A stretch of DNA of 32,713 nucleotides. Source: Ktedonobacteraceae bacterium (GTDB lineage: Bacteria; Chloroflexota; Ktedonobacteria; Ktedonobacterales; Ktedonobacteraceae). The DNA lies in NCBI GenBank assembly GCA_025928885.1, contig JAICIM010000007.1, positions 1 through 32,713 of the forward strand, read 5' to 3'. Under the pieces are notes generated by a model. The model saw only the letters and a program-made list of their open reading frames with translations, was not told the DNA's origin and ran no database searches. This document shows, piece after piece, positions 1 to 7,319 of the stretch (its first letter is position 1; every line of letters starts with the position of its first letter). A program made the position numbers and the translations under genes.

Positions 1-785
1 TGTGGCGTGGTGGTGGTCAACAGCGCCTCATTTTGGACGATATCGCGCCGACTTCCCGGCCCAAACGCTGAGGCTGGAGCATGCACATGCGGCAAAATCT
101 CGACCGCATTGCCAGTCCATAAACATTTGCCACTATCGATTAATGCGAACAGCAACGGGGCCGCCACGTCGTCGGCGTAGATCTGATCGCCGGTCATATA
201 TAATTGTTGGGGCCGCTGTGAGGGATCGTGTGCGGCATTGGCGAGCAGCGTGTCCAGGGTGGAGAGCATCTCCGTGCCGTCTCCGTGCATCTTGCGACAT
301 GAGCCATGTACGATACTGAGCTGGTTGATATCTTCCGGCGGCAGCACAAAGCACGGCAGCGGATGGCCCTCATACGTCAGCGTCTGTAAGCCTGTATCCT
401 GAGTCGCACGGGGCGTCAAAATGCCCGGTGTGCTGAGATAGGCTGTCGCCTTGCTTACCCCTGACTCATTGCCGTCGGCGGGTTGGAAGAACAGATCATA
501 ATAATAGAGCTGGCCCCAGGTCAGTTCCTGCTCTTTGTTAGTAGCATGGGCAGTTACGGCGACGATGTGGAGAAAGTCTCCCAGCCGTACCGTTGTGCGC
601 GTCCCCTCTATACACAGACGAAATGCACCGCTCGGATCTTGCATATAGACACGCAACGTGACGCGGCGCGGCTCTTTCAATGCGAGCCAGATGGTTGCCG
701 AAGCTGGCTCGACTCGCCGTACAATAGGCCCGGAGAGGATCAGGGGCAGATCTGCAATACGATCAGCTAGAGGTGTCCACGACAT
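1..785 (-). CDS. PhoD-like phosphatase, 3' end off window
   Basis: About 261 N-terminal residues of a metallophosphatase of the alkaline phosphatase D/PhoD-like family; the gene runs off the left edge, so its C-terminus is not visible. The N-terminal 110 residues look like the beta-sandwich that precedes the catalytic domain (GPIVRRVEPASATIWLALKE). The catalytic part begins with VHGSCRKMHGDG and continues with YMTGDQIYADDVA, the family's metal-ligand Asp motif. The ATG at 785 is preceded by GGAG about 11 nt upstream. No signal peptide is visible, which suggests a cytoplasmic relative rather than the secreted Tat-exported PhoD. The substrate (phosphodiester or phosphomonoester) cannot be told from sequence. 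The frame is open throughout, and the short ORFs on the other strand here are shadows. Confidence 0.85.
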   Translation of the reverse strand, partial: MSWTPLADRIADLPLILSGPIVRRVEPASATIWLALKEPRRVTLRVYMQDPSGAFRLCIEGTRTTVRLGDFLHIVAVTAHATNKEQELTWGQLYYYDLFFQPADGNESGVSKATAYLSTPGILTPRATQDTGLQTLTYEGHPLPCFVLPPEDINQLSIVHGSCRKMHGDGTEMLSTLDTLLANAAHDPSQRPQQLYMTGDQIYADDVAAPLLFALIDSGKCLWTGNAVEILPHVHAPASAFGPGSRRDIVQNEALLTTTTP

Positions 786-1037
786 ACAAAAGCTCGCTCC
801 ATAGCATAAGTTATTTGTGTTTCATGATGTGAAAACGAATAGAATGGAAATGTATTTATGTGGTATTGATCGAAAAGTCGTTATTCGCGCTATGTATGGG
901 GGCGCGTTATTGTTCTCTGCTTCGTTCTCATTGTCTCATTCTGTACCCCATTAGCATACAATATCTGTGTGACCGGTTGCAATGGTTCAGGCTGAAACAG
1001 CGGCACAATGAGAGAAACTCTATCACCAGCTTTGGCG

Positions 1038-1071
1038 GGGCGAACTCATTGAACGAGTTCGCCCTGTTCTT
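1038..1071. terminator. Hairpin at the 3' end of larA
   Basis: A perfect 10-bp stem, GGGCGAACTC (1038-1047) with GAGTTCGCCC (1055-1064), has a 7-nt loop. It starts about 9 nt beyond the larA stop on the minus strand. The T-rich run (TGTTCTTTTT) follows the stem on the plus strand. It is therefore a textbook intrinsic terminator only for plus-strand transcripts; for larA it would act as an RNA-end hairpin without a U-tract. Confidence 0.55.
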
Positions 1072-1072
1072 T

Positions 1073-2341
1073 TTAACGTGAAACAACCTCTGGAGAGCGA
1101 TAGAGCATCTCCCCTGCATGCGGCACATACAGGATACCTTCCTGTTCGCGATTCTGCCATTCACGCGGATCAATAGTGTGATAATCGCGATAGCCCAGGT
1201 TTACCAATCGGCAACGCTCCTCCGGGATGCTGGTTGCCAGCGTTACCTGGATGCGCGGCGTTTCGATGCCGGTCGCGGGGTCATAGGTGCCGCTCCCTTT
1301 CACATGTGTGCTGTGGGCCAGAATGGTGCCGGGTACGTCTTTGAAGCGCTCCCACTGTTTGAGGAAATACTCCTGCACATGATAGCCCACCTCGTCGATG
1401 AGCCTGCCGTGCGTATAGGATATTTCGCTGATATGTGGCGCATAAATAATCACCTCGCCGCCGTCCGCTATGGCTGGCTCGGTTTTGTACATTGCTTTGG
1501 CCGCCGTCCACAGATCATCGTACATCGTTGAGGGAGCAGACAGTACGCGCCGGAACGGTTGCTGCACGGTAATGAGATTGAGTTGCGCCGAAAGATCAGC
1601 CGCCTGCTCGAAGGCTTCGGTATACGAGCCGATGTAGAGGCCGTGTAGGTTCTGTCCCTGCATCACCATCGCCAGGCACAGAATCGGCTTCGGCACAAAT
1701 TCTGCGGCCCGATGGATCACGCGTCGCACAAGCGTATCTTTCACCCCGATCGTGTGCATGCTGGTGAGACGCGCCCCCAACCAGTGGGTGAAGTTGATGA
1801 TATCCGGGCCGGCAATGCCGGGGAAAAGATACTTCGCGCCACCGGAGAAGCCAACGACCTCGTGAGGAAAAACGGGGCCGCAGATCATCAAGAAATCGTA
1901 CTCAAAGATCATCCCATTCAGCGTGACCGACACCTCCTGTTCGAGTATGCCGTTTGTCAGATCCGACGCCTCCTGACGCGAGATGACGCCGATTGTTTTG
2001 AGGGTGCCGGGATCGGCCCAGTGATGATTAAAAACCTGCACATTAGGATAGCTCTGCGCCCGCTCCTCGCTTGATGCCCCGACTAATTTGTTGATTGCCT
2101 CTTCCGACATAGGCTGGTGCGTCCCCAGCGCAATCAGATAATCAAGTCGTGCCACCCGTTGCCCAAGTTGCTCATACAGGAGGCGAAACATCAGCGGTAT
2201 CGGGGCCGTGCGTGTGCCATCGGGGATGATGACCAGGACACGCTTGCCATCGAGTGCGAGGCCCTTGCAGGTCGTTTCTAGCAGATGGTGTACATCGTCG
2301 TCGGTCAACGTCTGAGTTGTGAATCCTTTTCCCTGTATCAT
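1073..2341 (-). CDS. larA: LarA-family nickel-pincer racemase/epimerase (DUF2088)
   Basis: A 422-residue protein of the lactate racemase LarA family, which interconverts enantiomers of a 2-hydroxyacid using a nickel pincer nucleotide bound to a lysine. Family residues are in place: GTHQP (first catalytic His), then PHEVVGFSGGAKYLFPG followed by a His. The spacing His-10-Lys-16-His is exactly that of LarA His174/Lys184/His200. Nucleotide-binding IIPDGTRT is near residue 40. The frame is open to a TTG at 2386, but the ATG at 2341 has AGAGAAGAG about 8 nt upstream and is preferred. The substrate may not be lactate, because the family is broad. No larB, larC or larE cofactor genes lie nearby. Confidence 0.85.
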   Translation of the reverse strand: MIQGKGFTTQTLTDDDVHHLLETTCKGLALDGKRVLVIIPDGTRTAPIPLMFRLLYEQLGQRVARLDYLIALGTHQPMSEEAINKLVGASSEERAQSYPNVQVFNHHWADPGTLKTIGVISRQEASDLTNGILEQEVSVTLNGMIFEYDFLMICGPVFPHEVVGFSGGAKYLFPGIAGPDIINFTHWLGARLTSMHTIGVKDTLVRRVIHRAAEFVPKPILCLAMVMQGQNLHGLYIGSYTEAFEQAADLSAQLNLITVQQPFRRVLSAPSTMYDDLWTAAKAMYKTEPAIADGGEVIIYAPHISEISYTHGRLIDEVGYHVQEYFLKQWERFKDVPGTILAHSTHVKGSGTYDPATGIETPRIQVTLATSIPEERCRLVNLGYRDYHTIDPREWQNREQEGILYVPHAGEMLYRSPEVVSR

Positions 2342-2396
2342 GCTATTACTCTTCTCTGAATGTATGGATTGCTCGCAAGTAAACAATTACTGCCCT

Positions 2397-2402
2397 ATTG
2401 TA
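2397..2402 (-). promoter_or_regulatory. Possible extended -10 for larA
   Basis: On the minus strand TGG-TACAAT reads as an extended -10 element about 55 nt before the larA ATG. No good -35 is visible, so this is tentative. Confidence 0.3.
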
Positions 2403-2786
2403 CCATTCAGAGGGAGCATTCAGTGATCCCTGATTGCTGATCCTGTTGCTCATCTTGTGTATTTGATGTAGAAACTTTGAGAAACCTTTCACCATTATAT
2501 AGCATGAAATGAAAACCTATTGGATAAATATTCTATTAAAAAAGAGAAAATGAGGTTACTGCTTATTAAATACAGCGTTATACAGATAGATCATCATAAA
2601 ATACTCGATCGGCGTTTGTGGCAAATATCATTGAGGACCGCAGTAGCCGCATCTGAGGCAAGGAAGCAGTATTCGTATCATCTTTTCCTCCATGAAATGG
2701 GGTGATGATGCTGTGGTGGGCTATTGTGGGGTATGTAGTTTGTTGTGTAGAGGTAACAGGGGGTTCTGTTAGGAAGGGGGTTTCAT
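2403..2786. other. Divergent intergenic region, no gene seen
   Basis: This AT-rich stretch separates divergent larA and the adaptor gene. A 61-codon frame at 2520-2705 starts with TTG, has no ribosome binding site and has no recognisable content, so it is not called. A strong ribosome binding site for the next gene (GGAAGGGGG, about 2771-2779) lies at the right end. Confidence 0.5.
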
Positions 2787-3665
2787 ATGGAGGGTCATCA
2801 AAAAAATCATCGTCAGTTTCAATCGGGGCATGTTCCAACAACGGCACCAACAACCGCTTTCTCCTCCAATGATAGTGATCTGCCACATACGCCGCCACCG
2901 TCTATGGCACGCTGGCCGCTTGGGCCTGGACCAATCAAGCCACCAGTATTGATTATGCCTGATGCATCTGCAAAGAGGCGCTCGCCACCTTCTCTGCGTC
3001 CTCGCTCTGGTTTACAGACTACGCGCAAAGCAGCGCGTAAAACAACGAGATCCAGACTGCTCTGGACGATGACGAGTATTGTGGTCGTATTGAGTGTGAT
3101 GGTTGGCGTCACCTGGATCGATACGAAAGCAGTGGCCGATGTGATGTTTTTTCAGGTCAATATGCCGCGTACTGCGCCAGTGGCTGTTGGCAATGGCATT
3201 GTGTTTCCTCTTCAGCGCTTCGATCTCTCCTACTCCACAAATGAACAGGTACTTGAGATCCTGGTAAAAGTCGGCGATGTAGTACAACCAAATCAGGCGC
3301 TTGTGCGCTTAGCGCATCACGGCCTGCTGACCTCTCCTATGCGTGGGACGGTGACGGCAATCAATATTAATCCCAACGAAATATTCTCGGCGAATATGCG
3401 GCTTTTAACGATTATGGATGAAACGGCAGCTATCGTGCATACGAATCTGCCGCTGGCGACTTTTGCCCATATCACGCCGGGTCTGGCAGCGGAGGTGAGC
3501 AGTCCTGCGCTACCCGGACAGACATTCGAGGGAACCGTCAGCAATATCATTCCCCAGGCCGACACGCAAACAGACACCTTTGAAGTGTGGGTCCGCATCG
3601 ACAATCAGAAAGAGGTGCTCCTCCCTGGTATGAAAGTGTCTGTAAGGATTGCGGTGGCGCAATAG
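2787..3665 (+). CDS. HlyD/RND-type membrane fusion (adaptor) protein
   Basis: A 292-residue protein. The first 90 residues are a Pro/Ser/Arg-rich cytoplasmic tail, followed by one membrane segment (about 91-110). The rest is extracytoplasmic: a biotinyl-lipoyl-like hairpin (about 150-212, EILVKVGDVVQPNQALVRL and SPMRGTVTAININPNEIF) and a beta-barrel region with PGLAAEVSSPALPGQTFEGTVSNI, as in periplasmic adaptor subunits. GGAAGGGGG sits 7 nt before the ATG. The alpha-helical coiled-coil hairpin of long adaptors is missing, so this is the short type. No ABC or RND partner gene is adjacent, so the transporter it serves is unknown. The long cytoplasmic N-terminal tail is unusual for the family. 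Confidence 0.75.
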   Translation: MEGHQKNHRQFQSGHVPTTAPTTAFSSNDSDLPHTPPPSMARWPLGPGPIKPPVLIMPDASAKRRSPPSLRPRSGLQTTRKAARKTTRSRLLWTMTSIVVVLSVMVGVTWIDTKAVADVMFFQVNMPRTAPVAVGNGIVFPLQRFDLSYSTNEQVLEILVKVGDVVQPNQALVRLAHHGLLTSPMRGTVTAININPNEIFSANMRLLTIMDETAAIVHTNLPLATFAHITPGLAAEVSSPALPGQTFEGTVSNIIPQADTQTDTFEVWVRIDNQKEVLLPGMKVSVRIAVAQ

Positions 3666-3681
3666 AAATTTATTGCGCCAC
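3654..3681 (+). repeat. Hairpin overlapping the adaptor stop codon
   Basis: An 11-bp perfect stem, GTGGCGCAATA (3654-3664) with TATTGCGCCAC (3671-3681), has a 6-nt loop. It encloses the TAG stop of the adaptor gene (3663-3665). There is no U-tract, so it is either an RNA-stabilising 3' hairpin or a factor-dependent end. Confidence 0.6.
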
Positions 3682-3722
3682 TGGAAATTATAAATACATC
3701 TCTTCGGCTAGAAGATATCAGG

Positions 3723-3741
3723 TAGTGATGTATAATTACTA
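3723..3741 (+). promoter_or_regulatory. hicAB -10 element inside a palindrome
   Basis: A consensus TATAAT (3731-3736) lies 23 nt before hicA. It sits within the imperfect palindrome TAGTGA-N7-TTACTA (3723-3728 and 3736-3741), which resembles an autoregulatory operator. No clear -35 was found. Confidence 0.4.
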
Positions 3742-3759
3742 GCAAGAAGTGGAGAGGGA

Positions 3760-4014
3760 ATGCATAAAAGGAAGCTGTTAGAGAAAGCCTTAACAAGCCC
3801 AAAAAATCTTTCGTTCCACGAATTGGTGACGTTAGTAGAAGCTTTTGGCTTTCGTCTCTCGCGAATAAGAGGCAGTCATTTTATTTTTGTTCACCCAGGC
3901 ATACCAGAACTTATTAACATACAGGAGAAAAGTGGGAAGGCAAAACCTTATCAAGTACGTGAGTTTCTTATGTTGGTAGCGCGATATCATCTTCAATTAG
4001 GAGGTGAAGCATGA
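3760..4014 (+). CDS. hicA: HicA family mRNA interferase toxin
   Basis: An 84-residue HicA-type toxin, a small dsRBD-fold ribonuclease that cleaves mRNA during translation. The hallmark is RIRGSHFIFVHP, with catalytic His40 in the G-S/D-H context; the N-terminal LSFHELVTLVEAFGF matches the first helix of the fold. GGAGAGGGA precedes the ATG. The stop overlaps the start of hicB by 4 nt (ATGA), so the two are translationally coupled in the usual toxin-first order of hicAB. Length and motif agree with active family members. Activity is inferred, not shown. Confidence 0.85.
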   Translation: MHKRKLLEKALTSPKNLSFHELVTLVEAFGFRLSRIRGSHFIFVHPGIPELINIQEKSGKAKPYQVREFLMLVARYHLQLGGEA

Positions 4015-4232
4015 AAGACTATCATATTAACATTTTTTATAGCGAAGAGGATGAAGGATATATAGCAGATATCCCCGATCTTCAATACTGCTCCGCTTTT
4101 GGAGAAACGCCAGAAGAAGCTCTGAAAGAGGTGCAGATCGCTAAAGCTGCATGGCTTGAAGCAGCACGTGCGGAAGGCAAGCCCGTTCCCCCTCCCCACT
4201 ATAAGCCAGAGCTACATCAGACTGCATCTTAA
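4011..4232 (+). CDS. hicB: HicB family antitoxin (short form)
   Basis: A 73-residue HicB antitoxin with the partial RNase H-like fold: INIFYSEEDEGYIADIPDLQYCSAFGETPEEALKEV, then an amphipathic helix (AKAAWLEAARAEGKPVPPP). It neutralises HicA by direct binding. AGGAGGTGAAGC supplies the ribosome binding site inside hicA. The protein ends right after the Pro-rich segment and lacks the C-terminal ribbon-helix-helix or HTH domain of longer HicB proteins. It may therefore not bind the hicAB operator itself. Confidence 0.85.
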   Translation: MKDYHINIFYSEEDEGYIADIPDLQYCSAFGETPEEALKEVQIAKAAWLEAARAEGKPVPPPHYKPELHQTAS

Positions 4233-4243
4233 TAAATTTTGAC

Positions 4244-4277
4244 CTGTAGGTGAAAGTCGTGCGACTTCCACCTACAG
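4244..4277. repeat. Family-2 hairpin between hicB and trmH remnant
   Basis: A 16-bp stem with one mismatch (4244-4259 with 4262-4277) and a 2-nt turn; outer arms CTGTAGGTG/CACCTACAG. Its apex AAGTCGTGCGACTT matches the 20-nt palindrome at 18866-18885 except at one base, while the outer arms are unrelated. It lies between the convergent hicB and trmH-remnant ends and may also end transcription from both sides. Confidence 0.6.
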
Positions 4278-4289
4278 TCTTGGGTTGAT

Positions 4290-4637
4290 TTACAACCGTT
4301 GCGCCACCTTTTGCTGATAAATGGCTTCGTATAACAATAAAACGGCGGCGTTGGCGACATTGAGCGAATCGGCTCGACCGTGCATAGGGATGGAAACGCT
4401 GACATCGTGCAACTCGTACCATTCGGGGGAGATGCCATTCTGCTCATTGCCGACAATGATAGCCACGCGAGCCGCATAGCTAATCTGTCGATAGCTGAGA
4501 GGGGCGTCCGGGCTGGCTGTAATGATTTGAAAACCATGCCTGCGCAGCCAGGAGGCCGCCTCCTGGACCTCGCTTTCGATAACGGGATAGCCGAATAATG
4601 AGAAGTTGCTGTCAAGCGTTACGATTGCTTTTTCTGA
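4290..4637 (-). pseudogene. 3' remnant of a TrmH/SpoU RNA methyltransferase
   Basis: An open frame of 115 codons has no ATG, GTG or TTG start. It translates to the C-terminal half of a SpoU (trefoil-knot) 2'-O-methyltransferase. The visible motifs are the S-adenosylmethionine-binding IIVGNEQNGISPEW and SIPMHGRADSLNVANAAVLLLYE, followed by a normal stop. The family is about 240-280 residues long, so the N-terminal substrate domain and the first half of the knot are missing. The in-frame TGA at 4638-4640 closes the frame exactly where the upstream gene (4619-5260) ends. The conserved motifs look intact, so the truncation could be recent. Translation as a C-terminal fragment from a non-standard start cannot be excluded. 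Confidence 0.75.
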
Positions 4638-5260
4638 TCATCCTGTTTTGCAGCTTCTTGTTGTTGTACCTTCTCTGGCGCACGCGAGGTCATTGGATCA
4701 ATAATATCCTCGCCTGGACCAGCGCCACGATTGTCGCGCTTTTTATCTCGATCTCCCATTGCAGTCTGTGGTTGACCAGGATTGCGCCCACCGAGGTTGC
4801 TCTGTCCATGCCGATCGATGCGATTGACATCATTGGTGGATTCCCCGGCAGCGCCTGTAGTGGTGAGGCCGCCACGATCAGTGGGAAGATTGGCTCCAAC
4901 CGTCTGTTTCGACGAGGTGCCACCAGCTGCGACCGTGCTATCGCTGGTATTGATGCCGCTATCTGGCTTACTACTGCTGCTGGGAATCGTGCCGCCGCCA
5001 ACGGTGCCAAGATCGCGCTTCGGGTCCGGGCCACCGCTGCCAATGGAGGTCTGCGTGGGATGCTCCGGCACCATCTTATTATAATCTGGATGTTTGGGAT
5101 CAGGCCCGGTGCTATCTGTTACATGGCCTTTCGCTGTTTGCTGTTGGTCGAGCGTATCGTCATTCATCGGTGCGCTTTCATTTTCAGCACCACGGCTCAC
5201 GGGGCCACGTGCCATCAGGTCTTCCTGCTCTGAATGTTCGTACTTTGATTTTTCAGACAT
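4619..5260 (-). CDS. Disordered hydrophilic protein, unknown function
   Basis: A 213-residue protein with no hydrophobic segment, rich in Gly, Ser, Thr, Asp, Pro, Gln and Lys, and almost certainly unstructured. GPDPK occurs twice (in TGPDPKHPD and GGPDPKRD), and the C-terminus is Lys/Gln-rich (EKVQQQEAAKQDDQKKQS). AGGTGGAG 5-6 nt upstream of the ATG supports real translation. I do not recognise a family; the composition recalls desiccation- or stress-type hydrophilins, but that is only an analogy. Its stop codon lies inside the open frame of the truncated SpoU methyltransferase, which suggests that the segment carrying this gene replaced the 5' half of that gene. Confidence 0.65.
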   Translation of the reverse strand: MSEKSKYEHSEQEDLMARGPVSRGAENESAPMNDDTLDQQQTAKGHVTDSTGPDPKHPDYNKMVPEHPTQTSIGSGGPDPKRDLGTVGGGTIPSSSSKPDSGINTSDSTVAAGGTSSKQTVGANLPTDRGGLTTTGAAGESTNDVNRIDRHGQSNLGGRNPGQPQTAMGDRDKKRDNRGAGPGEDIIDPMTSRAPEKVQQQEAAKQDDQKKQS

Positions 5261-5381
5261 ATGTCTCCACCTTCCTGGTTGTGGACTACTTTCTCTTTCT
5301 CTCCATCGCTACCCAACATAAAGAACACGTCTTTGCCAAGAGAAGGGGAGACTCAACAGGAAAAGGTAAGCTTTTTATGCC

Positions 5382-6098
5382 CTAACGAGCTTCCGTTCGT
5401 TTAATCAATCCCGCACGCTCCAGATCGAAGAGCAGCCGGTAGACCTCTTCGGGAGCTTTGCCCATGAGGTGGGCCAGATCTGGGGCCGGGCGTTTTCCAT
5501 CGATCAGCAGAAAGAGGCGGCGATGGGTGCGCGAGAGCTTCATTTGCTCGATGTACTGAAGCGCCGCCGGGCCTTCCTGTAACCGATACGGTATTCCCAT
5601 CGGAGGAGGCGTATCAGGTGTTTTTATTGTGGGTATTTGCCCGGCCACTATCGGGATCGGTCGGGTGATGGCAGAGAGCGGTCGGGTATCCGTGCGGCGT
5701 TCGCTGCCGGGACGGAAGTTCGGAGGGGGCGTGTGTGGTGTGGGTGCTGGCGATAGCTGAGGAGGTGAGGGAGGTGTATTGGGGTTGCCAAGTAAACGCT
5801 GGTTGATCTGCGATAGCTCCTCGACTGAGGTCTGGAGAAAGATGAAGCGGCAGAATCCCCACTCGCTGAGCCGGTTCAGCGCTTCTACCCCGCGTAGCTG
5901 ATCGATGCTTGCCTCAGCTCCCCGATACTGGCTGGCAGCTGCCTGAACGACCTGCCCGTTGATAAAAATGATCGTTCCCTCTTCGATGATGTTGCCGTAG
6001 CTGCGTTCTACTTTGAGTATTCCCGTCTGATGCGCCAGTAACATCGAGTGAATCACATAAGATAGCTGTTCCGTCGTTGCTTCTCGCGATTCTGGCAT
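5382..6098 (-). CDS. DUF4388 (PATAN-like) domain protein
   Basis: A 238-residue cytoplasmic protein. Residues 1-100 look like DUF4388: SYVIHSMLLAHQTGILKVER, then GTIIFINGQVVQAA, which is the characteristic short strand-turn-strand with a Gly, and a final FCRFIFLQ strand. A Pro/Thr-rich linker follows (about 105-165), then a C-terminal winged-helix-like domain (about 180-238, SRTHRRLFLLIDGKRPAPDLAHLMGKAPEEVYRLLFDLERAGLI). In other bacteria such proteins work in signalling and gliding or polarity systems; here the partner is unknown. AGGTGG lies 8-9 nt before the ATG. It is a single gene, separated by 121 nt from the next minus-strand gene. Confidence 0.7.
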   Translation of the reverse strand: MPESREATTEQLSYVIHSMLLAHQTGILKVERSYGNIIEEGTIIFINGQVVQAAASQYRGAEASIDQLRGVEALNRLSEWGFCRFIFLQTSVEELSQINQRLLGNPNTPPSPPQLSPAPTPHTPPPNFRPGSERRTDTRPLSAITRPIPIVAGQIPTIKTPDTPPPMGIPYRLQEGPAALQYIEQMKLSRTHRRLFLLIDGKRPAPDLAHLMGKAPEEVYRLLFDLERAGLIKRTEAR

Positions 6099-6372
6099 GT
6101 GTGAGCATCCACCTTTTAATGGTCAGGCTAGTTAGCTGGCACGCCATAGGGCCAGGTCTGTTGCATGCTATTTTTTGTTGTGCCGGAAAATAGGGATAGG
6201 CAGGTGCAATGAAACATAGGCACAAATGAGTATAGAACTGCATCAGGCTAGTGGTAAGGATAAGGAATATCTGCTATTTTGTCAAGTTTATCTCTTCTTT
6301 TGTCTGCTTTACGACTATGGAGAAGCCTGAAGGTAATTGTTGGAATCCTGTCAGACCAATAAACCAGGATAG

Positions 6373-6401
6373 TTGACTTGTCCGCTTTACTGAATTATTA
6401 T
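6373..6401 (+). promoter_or_regulatory. Sigma-70-type promoter for the HTH regulator
   Basis: TTGACT (6373-6378), a 17-nt spacer and TATTAT (6396-6401) make a near-consensus promoter, about 86 nt upstream of the start at 6487. The rest of the 388-nt gap 6099-6486 holds no gene that I can support. Confidence 0.7.
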
Positions 6402-6413
6402 GAATCCTATACA

Positions 6414-6454
6414 GTTCAACTACACATTGAACCTGTTATGTTAGTTCTAAGAAC
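6414..6454 (+). promoter_or_regulatory. Two GTTC...GAAC palindromes in the 5' leader
   Basis: GTTCAA-N7-TTGAAC (6414-6419 and 6427-6432) and GTTCT-A-AGAAC (6444-6454) lie just downstream of the -10 element. Both have GTTC/GAAC ends, as expected of operators for a dimeric DNA-binding protein, possibly the downstream regulator itself. Confidence 0.45.
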
Positions 6455-6486
6455 AGACAGGTCCACAATGCTCAGGAGGTGTGCTA

Positions 6487-7152
6487 TTGTCTTCACAGGC
6501 AGGGGAAGAGTGGTTAAGCTTACGCGAGGCGGCAGAACTGTTGGGCATGCATCCGGCGACCGTACGTTTGTGGGCAGATCGTCACGAGTTACCATCGCGT
6601 CGCACCAGTGGAGGACATCGCCGTTTTCGCCGCGCTGATATAGAGGCTCGTCTACGACAGGAGACCGAGCCAAAACCCGATCCAGCTGTTCAGGTGTTGA
6701 TCCAGAGCTTGCTGGGACGGGTCCGCCTGGCCTTTACCGACGGCACGCTGAGCACCTTGCCCTGGTATCAGCACTTCGACGAGACCGTGCGCGAGGCGTA
6801 TCGCCACCTGGGACGCCGCCTGCTCGATCTCTTGCGCCGCGCCCTCAGCCGCGAAACCGATCGCGAGGCGTTGCAGCGCGAAGCAGTAGAGCTTGGCACT
6901 GAATACGGCACGATTACCAGCCGCTCGCATGTCTCGGTCGCCGATACCGTGCGTGCCTTCCTCTACTTCCATACCCTCGTGGATGAAGGCATCTTGCAGC
7001 TTGCCGAGGTACGCGGCGCTCGCGAACAGGATATTCCCTGGATTGAAAGCCTCTATCAGGTCCAGTTTATTACCAACGAAATTTTACCCGCTCTGATCGA
7101 AGCTGCCGAAAACCTTCCTCAAGAGCAAGAAGCCTCCGCTCCCCCTCAATGA
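6487..7152 (+). CDS. MerR/BldC-like helix-turn-helix regulator
   Basis: A 221-residue protein. The N-terminal domain (about 8-55: WLSLREAAELLGMHPATVRLWADR and RRTSGGHRRFRRADIEARL) is the winged HTH of MerR/excisionase type. The C-terminal 150 residues are all-helical, with no cysteine cluster and no known ligand motif. The frame extends to a GTG at 6481, but AGGAGG (6474-6479) is only one base from it. The TTG at 6487 lies 7 nt downstream of AGGAGG and is the likely start. It stands alone after a near-consensus promoter with two palindromes in the leader, which fits autoregulation. The next gene (PBP) has its own -10 element. The effector is unknown. Confidence 0.75.
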   Translation: MSSQAGEEWLSLREAAELLGMHPATVRLWADRHELPSRRTSGGHRRFRRADIEARLRQETEPKPDPAVQVLIQSLLGRVRLAFTDGTLSTLPWYQHFDETVREAYRHLGRRLLDLLRRALSRETDREALQREAVELGTEYGTITSRSHVSVADTVRAFLYFHTLVDEGILQLAEVRGAREQDIPWIESLYQVQFITNEILPALIEAAENLPQEQEASAPPQ

Positions 7153-7188
7153 GCTTGAAACAATTTATGGTCTTCTAGTAGTACGTCT

Positions 7189-7194
7189 TATAAT
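7189..7194 (+). promoter_or_regulatory. -10 element before the PBP gene
   Basis: TATAAT (7189-7194) lies 126 nt upstream of the PBP start. The -35 region is poor, so the call rests on the -10 alone. Confidence 0.35.
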
Positions 7195-7319
7195 AGTAGA
7201 AGGTTATGATTGCTCAGGTGGATGGAGCCGGTGTATGCCATCCTCCTCGTAGTCATCTTTGATGTTATCTCGTTGAAAAGATTTCTACCTGCTAGAAACG
7301 AAGGGGGGAGGAGGCAACA

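Noticed and set aside
4229-4615. 128-codon minus-strand frame at the methyltransferase remnant
   Set aside because: Different frame from the one that encodes the SpoU motifs; no recognisable content.
4598-5233. 211-codon plus-strand frame opposite the disordered-protein gene
   Set aside because: No ribosome binding site and no family; the minus-strand gene has a good ribosome binding site and sensible composition.
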